NCBI GenBank assembly: GCA_030695565.1
Contig: JAUYRZ010000074.1
Span: 62,001-126,000 of the forward strand
Length of the DNA: 64,000 nt
Direction of reading: 5' to 3'
From: Archangium sp.
Lineage (GTDB): Bacteria; Myxococcota; Myxococcia; Myxococcales; Myxococcaceae
Positions 15,899-24,985 of the stretch are shown piece after piece; position 1 is the stretch's first letter; each line of letters starts with the position of its first letter. Below the pieces are notes generated by a model. That model was not told the origin of the DNA. It worked only from the letters and a program-made list of their open reading frames with translations, and ran no database searches. A program made the translations under genes and the position numbers.

Positions 15899-17344
15899 AT
15901 GAAGACGCTCAGCTTCGTCGTCGCCCTCGGGCTCGCCCTGCCCACGTTCGCGGACGCTCCAGATGGCGGCGTGGTGACCCCGCCGACGGTGCAACCTCAT
16001 GAGGCGAAAGCGCTTTCGCGTGCCTTCGCAGCGACGGCCAAGGCGGTGCGGCCCAGCGTGGTGCGCATCGACGTCGAAGAAGCGCGGGGTGGCGGTCGGC
16101 GCGCTCAGCAGCAAAGTGAGCTACCCGAATTCTTCGAACGCTTCTTCGGCGACCCCGAGCGGCGCGATCTCCCGCTGCGCGGCACGGGTTCGGGCGTGGT
16201 GTTCGACACCGCGGGGCACATCGTGACCAACCGTCACGTGGTCGCCAACGCCGACAAGATGACGGTGACGCTGGTCGATGGCCGCGAGCTCACCGCGAAG
16301 GTGGTGGGCAAAGATTCACGCACCGACGTGGCGGTGCTCAAGCTCGATCAACCGCCGAAGGATCTGGTGGCCGCGCGCCTGGGAAACTCGGATGCGTGTG
16401 AGGTCGGTGAGTGGATGCTGGCGGTGGGCAGCCCGCTGGGCATGGAGCAGACGGTGACCGCGGGCATCTTGAGTGGCAAGGGCCGGGCGCGCGGGCGGGT
16501 GCAGATGTCGGGCGATCGCGTGCGCAGCTATCTGCAGACCGACGCGAAGATCAACCCGGGCAACTCAGGCGGGCCGCTGGTGGATCTCAACGGCGAGGTC
16601 ATCGGCATCAACACGTTGATCAACGCGGGCCCCGGCGGGAGCTACGGCTTCGCCATTCCCATCAACGAGGTGCGCGAGGTGGCCAGCCAGCTGATCAAAT
16701 CAGGCAAGGTGGCCTACGCGTACCTGGGGGTGATGGTGGGCGACCTCGACGCGCTGGGCCCGGAGCAACGCGAGAAGCTCGGCAAGGGCACGCCCGCGAA
16801 GGGGGGCCTGGTGAGCGACGTCAGCCGCGACAGCCCTGCGGAGAAGGCGGGCATCAAGCCAGGCGACGTCATCACCAGCGTCGATCGACAGCCGGTGGAG
16901 GTCGGCGCCGACGTGGTGGACTCCGTCTCGGCGCGGCCGATCGGCTCGAAGGTCGCGGTGCAGCTGATCCGGGAAGGCAAGCCGAAGACGGTGCAGGTGA
17001 CGTTGGGTGAGCTGCCTGCCGACGACGAAGAGTTGGCAGCAGGCGGCGGTCCGGAAAACCTGGAGCGGTTTGGCATGTGGGTGCAGACGCTCACACCCGA
17101 GCTGGCGGCGGCGCTGGGTCTCGAGCCCGGCACCCAGGGCGCGGTGGTGAGCGAGGTGGTGAGAGGCAGTCCCGCGGCGCGCGGGGGGATTCAGCAGGGC
17201 GACGTGATCTCTGAGGTGGATCGCAAGCCGGTCAACGGCAGCGCCGAGCTCCGCCGCGCGCTGGAGCAGCCGAAACGAGGCGGGTTCTTACTTCGGGTGA
17301 AGACCGCACGAGGCAGCCGCTTCATCACCCTCAAAGACCGCTGA
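15899..17344 (+). CDS. HtrA/Deg-type periplasmic serine protease with two PDZ domains
   Basis: A 481-residue S1C protease for periplasmic protein quality control. Signal peptide about 1-20 (cleavage after FADA). The catalytic triad is H113 (TNRHVVANAD), D143 (SRTDVAVLKL) and S223 (NPGNSGGPLV). PDZ domains lie at about 275-370 and 390-478. Length and order match DegP/DegQ. It is a single gene, divergent from the four-Cys gene; the stop is followed two bases later by the palindromic repeat copy B, which may act as its terminator. Confidence 0.95.
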   Translation: MKTLSFVVALGLALPTFADAPDGGVVTPPTVQPHEAKALSRAFAATAKAVRPSVVRIDVEEARGGGRRAQQQSELPEFFERFFGDPERRDLPLRGTGSGVVFDTAGHIVTNRHVVANADKMTVTLVDGRELTAKVVGKDSRTDVAVLKLDQPPKDLVAARLGNSDACEVGEWMLAVGSPLGMEQTVTAGILSGKGRARGRVQMSGDRVRSYLQTDAKINPGNSGGPLVDLNGEVIGINTLINAGPGGSYGFAIPINEVREVASQLIKSGKVAYAYLGVMVGDLDALGPEQREKLGKGTPAKGGLVSDVSRDSPAEKAGIKPGDVITSVDRQPVEVGADVVDSVSARPIGSKVAVQLIREGKPKTVQVTLGELPADDEELAAGGGPENLERFGMWVQTLTPELAAALGLEPGTQGAVVSEVVRGSPAARGGIQQGDVISEVDRKPVNGSAELRRALEQPKRGGFLLRVKTARGSRFITLKDR

Positions 17345-17345
17345 G

Positions 17346-17387
17346 CTCCCTCTCCCTGCGAAGCGGGGAGAGGGTTGGGGTGAGGGG
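17346..17387. repeat. Palindromic repeat element, copy B
   Basis: Hairpin with arms CCCTCTCC (17348-17355) and GGAGAGGG (17367-17374) and the flank TTGGGGTGAGGGG. It directly follows the HtrA stop codon, so it probably also serves as a transcription end or RNA-stabilising element. The 112 bases after it, up to the arsR-type stop at 17500, contain no supported gene. Confidence 0.85.
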
Positions 17388-17499
17388 CCGTGCTGGGCAC
17401 CATCACCACGGCGGGGGCCTCGACCACCAACGCCACCACCGCCAGCCCCTTCACGGTGGACGGCGGCTCGGTGTCGGCCACCGCCGGCACCCCAGAGAG

Positions 17500-17799
17500 T
17501 CAGAGCCCCCGCACGAGCAACTTCAACCGCCGCACCACACGAGGCTCGAGGCAGTAGCAGGTGCTGGGCCCTGAAATCGTGCCCCGAATGAGCCCCGCCT
17601 CTTTGAGCACCTTGAGATGTTGCGACACGGTCGACTGAGCGAGCGGAAGTTCATCCACCAGCTCACCGCAGACGCAGCTGTTCCTGGCCGCGAGCAACCG
17701 AAGAATCTTCACCCGCGCTGGATGACCGAGGGCCTTGGCGAGTACCGCCAGCTCCTCGTCGGCTGGTGCACGCGCCGCTTCCGCTGAAGACTTCTTCAT
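17500..17799 (-). CDS. ArsR/SmtB-family transcriptional regulator
   Basis: A 99-residue winged-helix repressor. Family segments: [16 protein letters not shown], then [31 protein letters not shown]. The CVC in helix alpha-3 resembles the ELCVCDL thiolate site of arsenic-sensing ArsR, and a further CYC occurs near the C-terminus (STCYCLEP), so a thiol-based metal(loid) sensor is likely, although no arsenic-resistance gene is adjacent. Its start codon is 18 bases from the start of the divergent DUF1624 gene, with an inverted repeat between them, pointing to autoregulation and control of that gene. Confidence 0.93.
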   Translation of the reverse strand: MKKSSAEAARAPADEELAVLAKALGHPARVKILRLLAARNSCVCGELVDELPLAQSTVSQHLKVLKEAGLIRGTISGPSTCYCLEPRVVRRLKLLVRGL

Positions 17800-17815
17800 C
17801 GTAATGCGACGATTA
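17798..17815. promoter_or_regulatory. Candidate ArsR-family operator between divergent starts
   Basis: The sequence ATCGTAATGCGACGATTA contains a perfect inverted repeat ATCGT-N6-ACGAT (17798-17813) and flanking TAAT/ATTA. It fills almost the whole 18-base gap between the arsR-type and DUF1624 start codons. Operator assignment is inference from position and symmetry. Confidence 0.5.
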
Positions 17816-17817
17816 GC

Positions 17818-18963
17818 ATGAACTCCCCCAAGCTGCCGCGGCTCAACTCCATCGACGCGGTGCGTGGGCTCATCATGGTGGTGATGGCCCTCGACCACGC
17901 GCGCGACTTCCTGGGGCTCAAGGCCTTCAACGTCACCGACCTCACCAAGACCGACGCGCCCTATTTCTTCACCCGCTGGGTGACGCACTTCTGCGCGCCG
18001 GGGTTCATGTTCCTCGCCGGCACCGCCGCCTTCCTCGCGCGACGCCCCAGGCCCGAGCTCTCGCGTTTCCTGCTCACCCGCGGCCTGTGGCTGGTGTTCG
18101 CCGAGCTCACCCTGATCAACTTCGCGTGGAGCTTTTCGTTCCGCCCCCCACTGCTGATGGTCATCTGGGCGCTGGGTTGGTCGATGGTGCTGCTGGCGGC
18201 GCTGGTGTGGCTCCCTGCGAAGTGGCTGGCGGTGCTCTCGCTCATCACCATCGGCGTGCACAACGCCTTCGACGGGCTGCACGCGGGGCCGCTCGCCGAC
18301 GCGACGGGCACGCTGGTGGGGACTGGGAGCGACTGGGCGCTGAGCCTGCTGCACCAGAAGAATGCACCGGTGATCTACCCGCTCATCCCCTGGGTGGCGG
18401 TGATGGCGCTCGGCTTCTCGATGGGCCCGCTGTTCTTGCTCGAGGCGCAGCGGCGGACTCGCGTGCTGGTGATCGTCGGCGTGAGCTGCATCGCCGCCTT
18501 CTTCGTCTTGCGCGGGCTCAACCTCTACGGAGACCTGGTGCCGTGGACCCCGCAGGCCTCGAGCACCTTCACCGTGCTCTCGTTCTTGAACGTGACGAAG
18601 TACCCGCCTTCGCTCATGTACCTGCTGATGACGCTGGGGCCGCTCTTCCTGCTGCTCGCGCTCGCCGAGCGGATGTCAGGACCGGCGATTCGGCTCCTCG
18701 TCGTGTTCGGCCGGGTGCCCTTCTTCTATTACCTGCTCCACCTGGTGTTGCTGCACGCCATGGCGGTGGGGCTCGGGCTCGCCCAGGGCTTCAGCGCCGC
18801 GGAGTTCATGAGCCCCTTCTGGAAGTTTCCGAAGGCGTTCGGGCTGAATCTCGGCGGGGTCTACGTGGTGTGGGCCGCGGCGGTGCTGCTGCTCTATCTG
18901 CCCAGCCGCTGGTTCGCCGCGCTCAAGGCGCGCCGCAAAGACTGGTGGCTCAGCTACTTGTGA
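17818..18963 (+). CDS. DUF1624-like multi-pass membrane protein (heparan-glucosaminide acetyltransferase-like)
   Basis: A 381-residue integral membrane protein with about ten hydrophobic segments. The N-terminal signature [20 protein letters not shown], with its Asp/Arg and DHARDF, is that of the DUF1624/YeiB-like acyltransferase superfamily, which moves acyl groups across membranes. Substrate unknown. ATG 17818 fits the family N-terminus exactly. It is divergent from the ArsR-type regulator with only 18 bases between the start codons. The 3' end overlaps the convergent propeller gene by 10 bases. Confidence 0.88.
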   Translation: MNSPKLPRLNSIDAVRGLIMVVMALDHARDFLGLKAFNVTDLTKTDAPYFFTRWVTHFCAPGFMFLAGTAAFLARRPRPELSRFLLTRGLWLVFAELTLINFAWSFSFRPPLLMVIWALGWSMVLLAALVWLPAKWLAVLSLITIGVHNAFDGLHAGPLADATGTLVGTGSDWALSLLHQKNAPVIYPLIPWVAVMALGFSMGPLFLLEAQRRTRVLVIVGVSCIAAFFVLRGLNLYGDLVPWTPQASSTFTVLSFLNVTKYPPSLMYLLMTLGPLFLLLALAERMSGPAIRLLVVFGRVPFFYYLLHLVLLHAMAVGLGLAQGFSAAEFMSPFWKFPKAFGLNLGGVYVVWAAAVLLLYLPSRWFAALKARRKDWWLSYL

Positions 18964-20654
18964 ATGAGGTCGAGCGCCCAGTTGTGAACGCCGATGGCGC
19001 GCGCATACCCCTCGTCCCCTCGGCCGCTGCTCGTCGCGCCGCCGACACCGGGCGCCAGGCCCTCTCGCCCGTTGCAGTCGTGACTGACGAGCTGGAGTGT
19101 CTCGACGCGGCGTTTCCCTTCCAGCTCGCAGCTCACCTTGAGCTTCGCCTGGTACTCGGTGGTGGAAGTGCACTGCGACGGCACTTCGCCGCGGGTCGCC
19201 AGCTCGGCCAATTCGTTCAACCGCTGCCTGGTCTGCCCAGGATTCAGCGTCAGAGAGCCGGCTGCGCCCTTACGCAGTTCATCCAGCGTGGTCCTGCCGG
19301 TCGCTCCACGCTCATTCCAGGTGAGGCGAAGCACGTTCTCATTTCCGCCGAAGCAACCCTGCGCACCGAAACGCACCGACACTTCGCCGCGAGGGCTCTC
19401 ACGTAAGCAGCGCAGCGGTTCGTCGGCCTTCTGCTTCGTCGCGCGCGCGAGATCGTAGCGATCGAGCGGATCAGTGCTCGCGCGCCAGCTTCGGCCGGCA
19501 TCTCCGGAGCGAAGGAGCGCGCCCTCCTTCGTGCGTGCGAGGGCGGTGCGCTCACTGAGGAAGACCAACTCACTGAAGGTGGCGTCGTTGGGCAAAGGGG
19601 CGAGCTCCAGCCAACTGGCGCCACCATCGTCCGACAAGAAGCCGCGCTTCACATCGAAACCGGAGCGCGAGCTACCGCCCGCGGGCCTGAAGGTTTCGAG
19701 CCGAGGAGACTCACCACTCGGGGTGCCCGTGATCCGGCCCACCCGGCTCAGTCCCGAAGCGTCGTAGTAGTGGATCGACTCGCCCTGCAGAGTCACCACG
19801 CCGGCCTTGCCGCGTTCGCTCGGAATCGCAGCCAGCACGGGTTCCCATTCTTCCGCTCTCGACTTCGCGGAACGCGCGGTGATCAACGCGCGTCGTCCAT
19901 CAGCCAGTGTGACGGAAACGGTTGGCGCGTCGGCCGGAACGTCGAGAAGCGTCCACGTCTTGCCACCATCGATCGTGCGGAAGAGACCGGGCTCTCCGGA
20001 GACGAAACCGACTTTTGCGTCGACTCGCCAGACCGCTGTGAGTGTCTGTTCCTGCGCTCCCGTCTGCCTGAAAGCCGGGGGCAATGAGAGCGGAGTCCAC
20101 GTCGAGCCTCCGTCGTTGGTCTCGAACACGTGTCCGTACCACCCGCCGACCCAGCCGCGCTTCCCGTCGAGAAATGAGAGTGAAATGCACCGATCATCCG
20201 AGTCGGTGGGGCTCTTCTTCGCCGCAGCCCAGCTCTTCCCCGAATCGGCGCTGGCGAGAACCGCACCGCTCGATCCGCACAACCAAGCGTGAGGACCCAC
20301 GTGCGACAGAGAATAGAACCACTGTCCTTCAGGTACGGGCACCGAACTCCACGTGCGCCCGTCGTCTGCGCTTCGAAAGACTTGGGCGCCGACGTACCCG
20401 GCGAGCAGAACCGAGCCATCGGCGAGCCGCGCACCAAGGGAGAGACTCGTCGAAAACTCGTTCTTCTGATTGACCGGCGAGGCGCCCGGCGTCCAGGTCG
20501 CCCCGCCGTCTTTCGTCACGAAGACCGAGCCGCACAGATCGAAGGCCATGCCCGCCGAATCTGAGGTGAAGACCACCCCGCCCAGCCGGCAGTGCTGCAG
20601 CTGGGGCCCTGAAACGAGCAGTCCCCCGAGTAGGAAAGAAGTGAGCGCGCCCAT
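18954..20654 (-). CDS. Ycf48/BNR-repeat beta-propeller secreted protein
   Basis: A 566-residue exported protein with an N-terminal signal (about 1-17) and several sialidase-type BNR/Ycf48 repeats, each with a D-G-G-x-T-W signature: TKDGGATWTP, SADDGRTWSS, SADSGKSWAA, TNDGGSTWTPL, TIDGGKTWTLL, SDDGGASWLEL, SGDAGRSWRA. This predicts a beta-propeller. The C-terminal third has Cys pairs and no known domain. Such proteins in myxobacteria are usually of unknown function. It converges with and overlaps the DUF1624 gene end. Confidence 0.88.
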   Translation of the reverse strand: MGALTSFLLGGLLVSGPQLQHCRLGGVVFTSDSAGMAFDLCGSVFVTKDGGATWTPGASPVNQKNEFSTSLSLGARLADGSVLLAGYVGAQVFRSADDGRTWSSVPVPEGQWFYSLSHVGPHAWLCGSSGAVLASADSGKSWAAAKKSPTDSDDRCISLSFLDGKRGWVGGWYGHVFETNDGGSTWTPLSLPPAFRQTGAQEQTLTAVWRVDAKVGFVSGEPGLFRTIDGGKTWTLLDVPADAPTVSVTLADGRRALITARSAKSRAEEWEPVLAAIPSERGKAGVVTLQGESIHYYDASGLSRVGRITGTPSGESPRLETFRPAGGSSRSGFDVKRGFLSDDGGASWLELAPLPNDATFSELVFLSERTALARTKEGALLRSGDAGRSWRASTDPLDRYDLARATKQKADEPLRCLRESPRGEVSVRFGAQGCFGGNENVLRLTWNERGATGRTTLDELRKGAAGSLTLNPGQTRQRLNELAELATRGEVPSQCTSTTEYQAKLKVSCELEGKRRVETLQLVSHDCNGREGLAPGVGGATSSGRGDEGYARAIGVHNWALDLIHK

Positions 20655-20695
20655 GGGCCCTTAGTGTCCCATGAAGCGGTTCAGGTTCCTTCGTC

Positions 20696-22474
20696 TCAGG
20701 GTCTGATCAGCCCGGAGACCACGTTGCCCGCGTGGTACGGCAGCCGCCACGTGAAGAGGTTGGGGTCGACCACCCCGCCCGTCGAATACGCGGTCAACGA
20801 CATGACGTAGGTCTGACCCGCCACGAGCAGGCCCGGCGGGAAGGTGAACGTGGTGTTCGGCGTGTCGATGGTGAACGTCGCCGCGGTGCGCGTGGCCCCG
20901 TTGCTCACCGTGAGGCGATCGACCACCAGGCGATAGCGTTGCGCCGTACCGAGCGTGGGCGCGCCCCAGGTCACCGTCGGCGTCAGCCCCACGCCCACCT
21001 GGTCGAGCATGAAGTCGGCGTTGTTGAGGCGCGCGGTCACCGGAGGCCCGAGCACCGGCTGAACGGGCGCCGAGGTGAACGTCTGCAAGCTGAAGAGCGA
21101 GATGAACTGCGAGCTGTAGGCCTGCGCGGTCGAGCCGGGCAACGTGCGCTGCAACGGCACCCGGTAGGCCACGTACGCCACCGTGCTCCAGGTGGCGCCA
21201 TAGGGCAGCGCGGTGTTCATGGTGGTCGACGGCACCTCTGGCTCGTACGCGTACCAGTTGAGCGCTTCGGCGAAGGCGTCGCCCGTGTTCTGCCGGGGGA
21301 AAGGCGTCTGGTAAAGCGAAGCGAGGAAGAGCCGGTACGTGCCGGGATTGAGCTGGGCCGCGGCCGCCGAGTAGTCCGCGCCGCGATAGTCGTAGGTGAA
21401 CGAGGTCTGCGGCGGCACCACCATGTTGCCCGCCACCGTGCGCGACTGGCCGTCGGCCATCGAGAGCGAGGTGACCTCCATCACCCGGGTCACGCTGGCG
21501 CTGCCCGTGCCTCCGTCGACCACGTACGAGTGCTGCGTGAGGAACGCGGTGTCGCCCTGCGCCGAGTCGATCATCTGAGAGCCGAACGCGTTCGAGTACA
21601 GGAAGTAGTTGAGCGTGCCGATGTAGCTGGTGACGCCGGCCGTCGGCACGTTGGTGCCGTAACGCTCGAAGCCCACGAGCTCCGACTGGCCCGCGTTGAA
21701 CGAGATGAAGGAGAGATAGTCGTTGGTGCCCCAGGTGTTGAGCCCGGTCACGCTGAAGGTGAGGTTGGTCGGGTCGATGCTGGCAGGCGCCGAGTCGGGC
21801 CGGCCCACCAGGTCGTAGTCGAGCACCAACGCGCGCGAGCTCGTCGCGTAGAACGTGTTGTTGAGGCGCAGCAGGTACGGGCCCTGCGGCACGTTGGGCA
21901 CCACGAAGGTGCCATTCGTCTGGCCGCTGCCCGCCCGGTACACGAGGCCACCGTCATCGGTGATCCACGCGCCCACCGTCGAAGTGGAGAGGTTCGGGAG
22001 GTCGGTGATGGTGCCGCCGTCGGCCAGCAAGAAGGTGCGCGTGCCGGAGGCCGTCACATCATTGGGGCCCACCGTGCCGCCACCGGTGCCGCCGCCCGTC
22101 ACGCCACCGCCACTGCCGCCGCCCGTCACGCCACCGCCGCTGCCACCGCCCGTCACGCCACCACCGCTGCCGCCACCCGTCGCGCCGCCACCGCTGCCGC
22201 CGCCCGTCGTCGCGCCGCCGCCGGTGCCGCTGCCACCTCCGACACTGGAGGTGCTGCAGACGCCCGCGGTGCAAGCCTGACCGATGAAACACGCCTGGCA
22301 GACGTTGCCAGGGTTGCCGCACGCCTCAGCCGCGGTGCCGCCCTGACACTTTCCCGTCGAGTCACAACAGCCCGCGCAGTTGCTGGGGCTGCACTTCGCC
22401 GGTCCACAACCAGGGCTCAGCGCGAGGAGTGCTCCGAAAGCGAGGCCGGTGAAGAGAGACTTGAGGGTCGACAT
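20696..22474 (-). CDS. Cys-rich/Gly-repeat lipoprotein of unknown function
   Basis: A 592-residue predicted lipoprotein from ATG 22474. Signal peptide ends at LALSPGC (lipid Cys about 23, slightly unusual lipobox). Then comes a Cys-rich segment (about 23-72, ten-plus Cys, CAGCCDSTGKCQ type), a Gly/Ser/Thr/Val-rich tandem repeat linker (about 80-135) and a large beta-rich domain with no recognised family, ending in a fibronectin-like region (ARLNNADFMLDQ ... YRLVVDRLTVSNG). Probably an outer-membrane surface protein. Upstream in-frame codons to 22624 overlap the divergent peptidase gene and are not used. Confidence 0.8.
   Translation of the reverse strand: MSTLKSLFTGLAFGALLALSPGCGPAKCSPSNCAGCCDSTGKCQGGTAAEACGNPGNVCQACFIGQACTAGVCSTSSVGGGSGTGGGATTGGGSGGGATGGGSGGGVTGGGSGGGVTGGGSGGGVTGGGTGGGTVGPNDVTASGTRTFLLADGGTITDLPNLSTSTVGAWITDDGGLVYRAGSGQTNGTFVVPNVPQGPYLLRLNNTFYATSSRALVLDYDLVGRPDSAPASIDPTNLTFSVTGLNTWGTNDYLSFISFNAGQSELVGFERYGTNVPTAGVTSYIGTLNYFLYSNAFGSQMIDSAQGDTAFLTQHSYVVDGGTGSASVTRVMEVTSLSMADGQSRTVAGNMVVPPQTSFTYDYRGADYSAAAAQLNPGTYRLFLASLYQTPFPRQNTGDAFAEALNWYAYEPEVPSTTMNTALPYGATWSTVAYVAYRVPLQRTLPGSTAQAYSSQFISLFSLQTFTSAPVQPVLGPPVTARLNNADFMLDQVGVGLTPTVTWGAPTLGTAQRYRLVVDRLTVSNGATRTAATFTIDTPNTTFTFPPGLLVAGQTYVMSLTAYSTGGVVDPNLFTWRLPYHAGNVVSGLIRP
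22075..22238. repeat. Imperfect 27-bp tandem repeat coding a Gly-rich linker
   Basis: About six imperfect 27-base units inside the lipoprotein gene, each coding nine residues of the type GGGSGGGVT. Unit differences are mostly third-position and Val/Ala swaps. Length polymorphism between strains is expected. Confidence 0.8.
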
Positions 22475-22598
22475 GGGGCCGGAAGGAACCACTTTGCAGC
22501 CGCTCACGCCAGCCATCTCCGAGATCACCGCGATGACTGTAAATACGCATTCCAGACCTGCCGGGGAACGCGCACCCACTCGCGCGAGATACCTCTGC

Positions 22599-23531
22599 AT
22601 GACTTCGACGCTCACCGTTGGCACGCGCTCCTCCGCAGTGACGCAGCTCCAGCAGCAGCTCTCGAAGCTGGGCCACTACAAGGCCAAAGTCGATGGCTCC
22701 TACGGGCCGGTCACCAAGAAGGCGGTCTCGTCGTTCGAGAAGCAGCACAACCTCAAGGCCGATGGCATCGCCGACGGGAAAACGCGCGACGCGCTGGCGG
22801 CTGCGGCCACCACCCCCGCTGCCCCCGTGAAGCAGGGCATGTCGGGCGCGAAGGTGAAGACGCTGCAAACCCAGCTGCAGCGCCTGGGCTTCTACAAGGC
22901 GCCCGTCGACGGCAGCTTTGGCCCCGTGACGAAGGCAGCGGTGCAAGCCTACGAGCGCAAGAACGGCTGGAAGCCCGACGGCATCGCCGGCGCCCGCGTG
23001 CAGGCCTCTCTCGCGAAAGACGTGAAGGCGCTGCCCAAAGCCGACTGGAAGACCGTGGCTGCGCCGCCTGCCGACTACCGCATCGTCAATTTCCGCGGCG
23101 TGAAGGTGAACGTCCGCACGCGCGTGATGATCGAGCGGGCCGAGTCGTACATGAAGCAGATGGGCATCAACACGAAGCTGAGCATCAGCCAGGGCAGCTA
23201 CAACACCAGCGTCTCGGCCAGCGCAGGCACGCACGATGGCGGCGGCGCGCTCGACATTCGCACCACGGGTTACTCGTCGGCTACCGCGGACAACGTGGTC
23301 AAGGCGCTGCGCATGGCGGGCTTCGCGGGTTGGCGCCGCGGCGTGAACGACTCCTTCTCGCCGCACATTCACGCGATCGCCATCGGTGACGCGCGCGCCA
23401 CGCAGGTCGCGAAGAATCAGGTCGCCGAATACTTCCGCGGCGGCGACGGCCTGGTCGGCTCAGCCCGCGACATGCACCTCACATCGACCGGGCACAACAT
23501 CGGCCGGCCCGTGCCGAACTGGGCGCGCTGA
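22599..23531 (+). CDS. Peptidoglycan-binding, M15-like peptidase (endolysin-like)
   Basis: A 310-residue protein: two PG_binding_1 repeats (about 5-68 and 78-140, each with VDGSYGPVTKKAV/VDGSFGPVTKAAV and DGIA) and a C-terminal domain with GTHDGGGALDI and SPHIHAI. H212, D219 and H256/H258 match the zinc-ligand pattern H-x6-D ... H-x-H of M15-type DD-peptidases. It probably cleaves peptidoglycan cross-links or stem peptides. No signal peptide is visible at ATG 22599, unusual for a wall enzyme, so it may be released by lysis or another route, as endolysins are. An upstream open frame (to 22380) overlaps the divergent gene and is rejected. Confidence 0.87.
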   Translation: MTSTLTVGTRSSAVTQLQQQLSKLGHYKAKVDGSYGPVTKKAVSSFEKQHNLKADGIADGKTRDALAAAATTPAAPVKQGMSGAKVKTLQTQLQRLGFYKAPVDGSFGPVTKAAVQAYERKNGWKPDGIAGARVQASLAKDVKALPKADWKTVAAPPADYRIVNFRGVKVNVRTRVMIERAESYMKQMGINTKLSISQGSYNTSVSASAGTHDGGGALDIRTTGYSSATADNVVKALRMAGFAGWRRGVNDSFSPHIHAIAIGDARATQVAKNQVAEYFRGGDGLVGSARDMHLTSTGHNIGRPVPNWAR

Positions 23532-23553
23532 AGGAGCGCGACCCCGATGAGGT

Positions 23554-23578
23554 GCTGGCGTGAACCGTTCACGCCAGC
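23554..23578. terminator. Hairpin between convergent genes
   Basis: Perfect 11-bp inverted repeat GCTGGCGTGAA / TTCACGCCAGC with a 3-base loop, in the 62-base gap between the convergent peptidase and DUF1552 genes. There is no T run on either side, so it would be a non-canonical terminator. Confidence 0.6.
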
Positions 23579-23593
23579 GACCCACCAGAGGTC

Positions 23594-24985
23594 TCACACC
23601 AGCGAGTTGGCGACCACGCCCTTCGCCAACGTCGCGTCACCGAAGTCGTCGGTGGGCGCGCCCGTGCTCTTGCGAATGCCCATGCCGTTGATCAGCGTGT
23701 TGAGCATCTGATTGACCGGGCCCTTCTGGTGGTCGATCACCTGGCCGGTGCGCAGCGTGCCGCCACCACCACCCGCGACGATCCACGGCGTGGTCGACGC
23801 GTCGTGACCCGGGCCGTTGCCCAGATCGTTGGTCCACACCGCCGCGCAGTCGTCGAGCAGCGGGCCCCCGTTGGGCGAGCTGTACGCCGCCAACCGGTCG
23901 ACCAGGTGCTTGAAGAAAGTCAGCTGCAGGCGATCGATCTGCGAGTGCAGCTCGACCGCGTCGGGGATGGCCTGGCCTTCCGAGCCGTCCGACGAGATGC
24001 GGTGGCTGATCCAGTGGAAGCTGGGCACCTTCACCCCGTTGAGCATGTACTGGGTGCCGTCGTTGCCATGCCCGACCTGCAGCGTGGCGACGTGGTTCAA
24101 CTGGCAGTTGAACGCCCAGGCCGCCAGATCCATGAAGCTCTTCACCGCCTGCGGCCGCACGTCGTTGGCTTCGGGCGACGTGAGCGCCTGCGCCGATGAG
24201 ACCTGCATGGGGTCGAGATCGCAGGTGGTCATCTGCAGCTCCATGTCGCGCACGGCGTCGAGGTGCTGCTGCAGGCGCAGCTTGTCTCGCGGCGAGAGCT
24301 GGGGCTTGGCCGTCAGCTCGCGCAGCTCGGCACGCACCAGGTCGTTGACGCTCTTGCGGCGGTTGGCCACCAGCTGCTGCGTCGCAGGCGGCGCCGACGA
24401 GAGCCCGGTCAGGCGCATGTACGCGCTCAACGGTGAACGTTCGGCGGCGGCCCGCTGCTGCGCCGCGCTCCACGACAAGCCGTTGCCGATGTACGTGTTG
24501 GTCGGGCCGGCCATGAACACCAGCGGCGCGCGCCCGGTGCCGTTGAGCAGATCGCTCAAGTGCCAGTCGACCGAGCGGCCGCGAGCCAGCGGCGCGTTGC
24601 CCATGCCCCCGGTGTGGTTCTGCGCGGTGAGCACCTGCGGCAACGCCTCGGAGTGACCACACGAGTTGCGCGCGAAAGGCAGCCGCACGTTCTTCACCAT
24701 CAGCAGCTTGCTGGCGTAGTCACCCAGGACGCTGGTGGCGCGATCGGCGTTGGTGGTCTTCAGGTCGGCCACCGTGAGCGCACCGAGGGCGCGAGGCCAG
24801 AAGCGTTCACCCACCTCGCTGCCTTGCTGCACGATGCCGTTGCCTGCTCTGACCACCATGAGGAAACGGTGGCGCGTGATGGCCTGGGCCGCTGCGGACC
24901 GCGGCAACAACGACTCGAAGAACGGAAGGGCCAGCGTGACGCCGCCAAGACCCGTGAGAAAACGACGTCGGCTCCAGTTGCTCAT
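23594..24985 (-). CDS. DUF1552 (HXXSHH) family secreted protein, copy 1
   Basis: A 463-residue exported protein with a Tat-type signal (SRRRFLTGLGG, cleavage near AAAQA). The family motif HXXSHH appears as HWISHR, and other family segments include LTAQNHTGGMGNAPLARGRSVD and DDCAAVWTNDLGNG. Family members resemble sulfatase/DUF1501-type proteins and are encoded with DUF1592-type proteins; their activity is not established. ATG 24985 overlaps the stop of the upstream DUF1592-type gene (ATGA), so they are a coupled pair. A second pair occurs at 46810-50873. Confidence 0.9.
   Translation of the reverse strand: MSNWSRRRFLTGLGGVTLALPFFESLLPRSAAAQAITRHRFLMVVRAGNGIVQQGSEVGERFWPRALGALTVADLKTTNADRATSVLGDYASKLLMVKNVRLPFARNSCGHSEALPQVLTAQNHTGGMGNAPLARGRSVDWHLSDLLNGTGRAPLVFMAGPTNTYIGNGLSWSAAQQRAAAERSPLSAYMRLTGLSSAPPATQQLVANRRKSVNDLVRAELRELTAKPQLSPRDKLRLQQHLDAVRDMELQMTTCDLDPMQVSSAQALTSPEANDVRPQAVKSFMDLAAWAFNCQLNHVATLQVGHGNDGTQYMLNGVKVPSFHWISHRISSDGSEGQAIPDAVELHSQIDRLQLTFFKHLVDRLAAYSSPNGGPLLDDCAAVWTNDLGNGPGHDASTTPWIVAGGGGGTLRTGQVIDHQKGPVNQMLNTLINGMGIRKSTGAPTDDFGDATLAKGVVANSLV

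Noticed and set aside
17388-17499. Coding-like fragment after repeat copy B (reads GTITTAGASTTNATTAS)
   Set aside because: Only about 35 codons, no start or ribosome site, and it could be chance in GC-rich DNA.
22075-22238. CRISPR-like repeat array
   Set aside because: Repeats are direct, in frame, imperfect and without unique spacers; they encode a Gly-rich linker.
20732-23389. Very long open frame on the plus strand (885 codons)
   Set aside because: It is antisense to the Gly-repeat lipoprotein and in a shifted frame with the peptidase; composition is Arg/Ala/His-rich without motifs, a usual by-product of high G/C at third positions.
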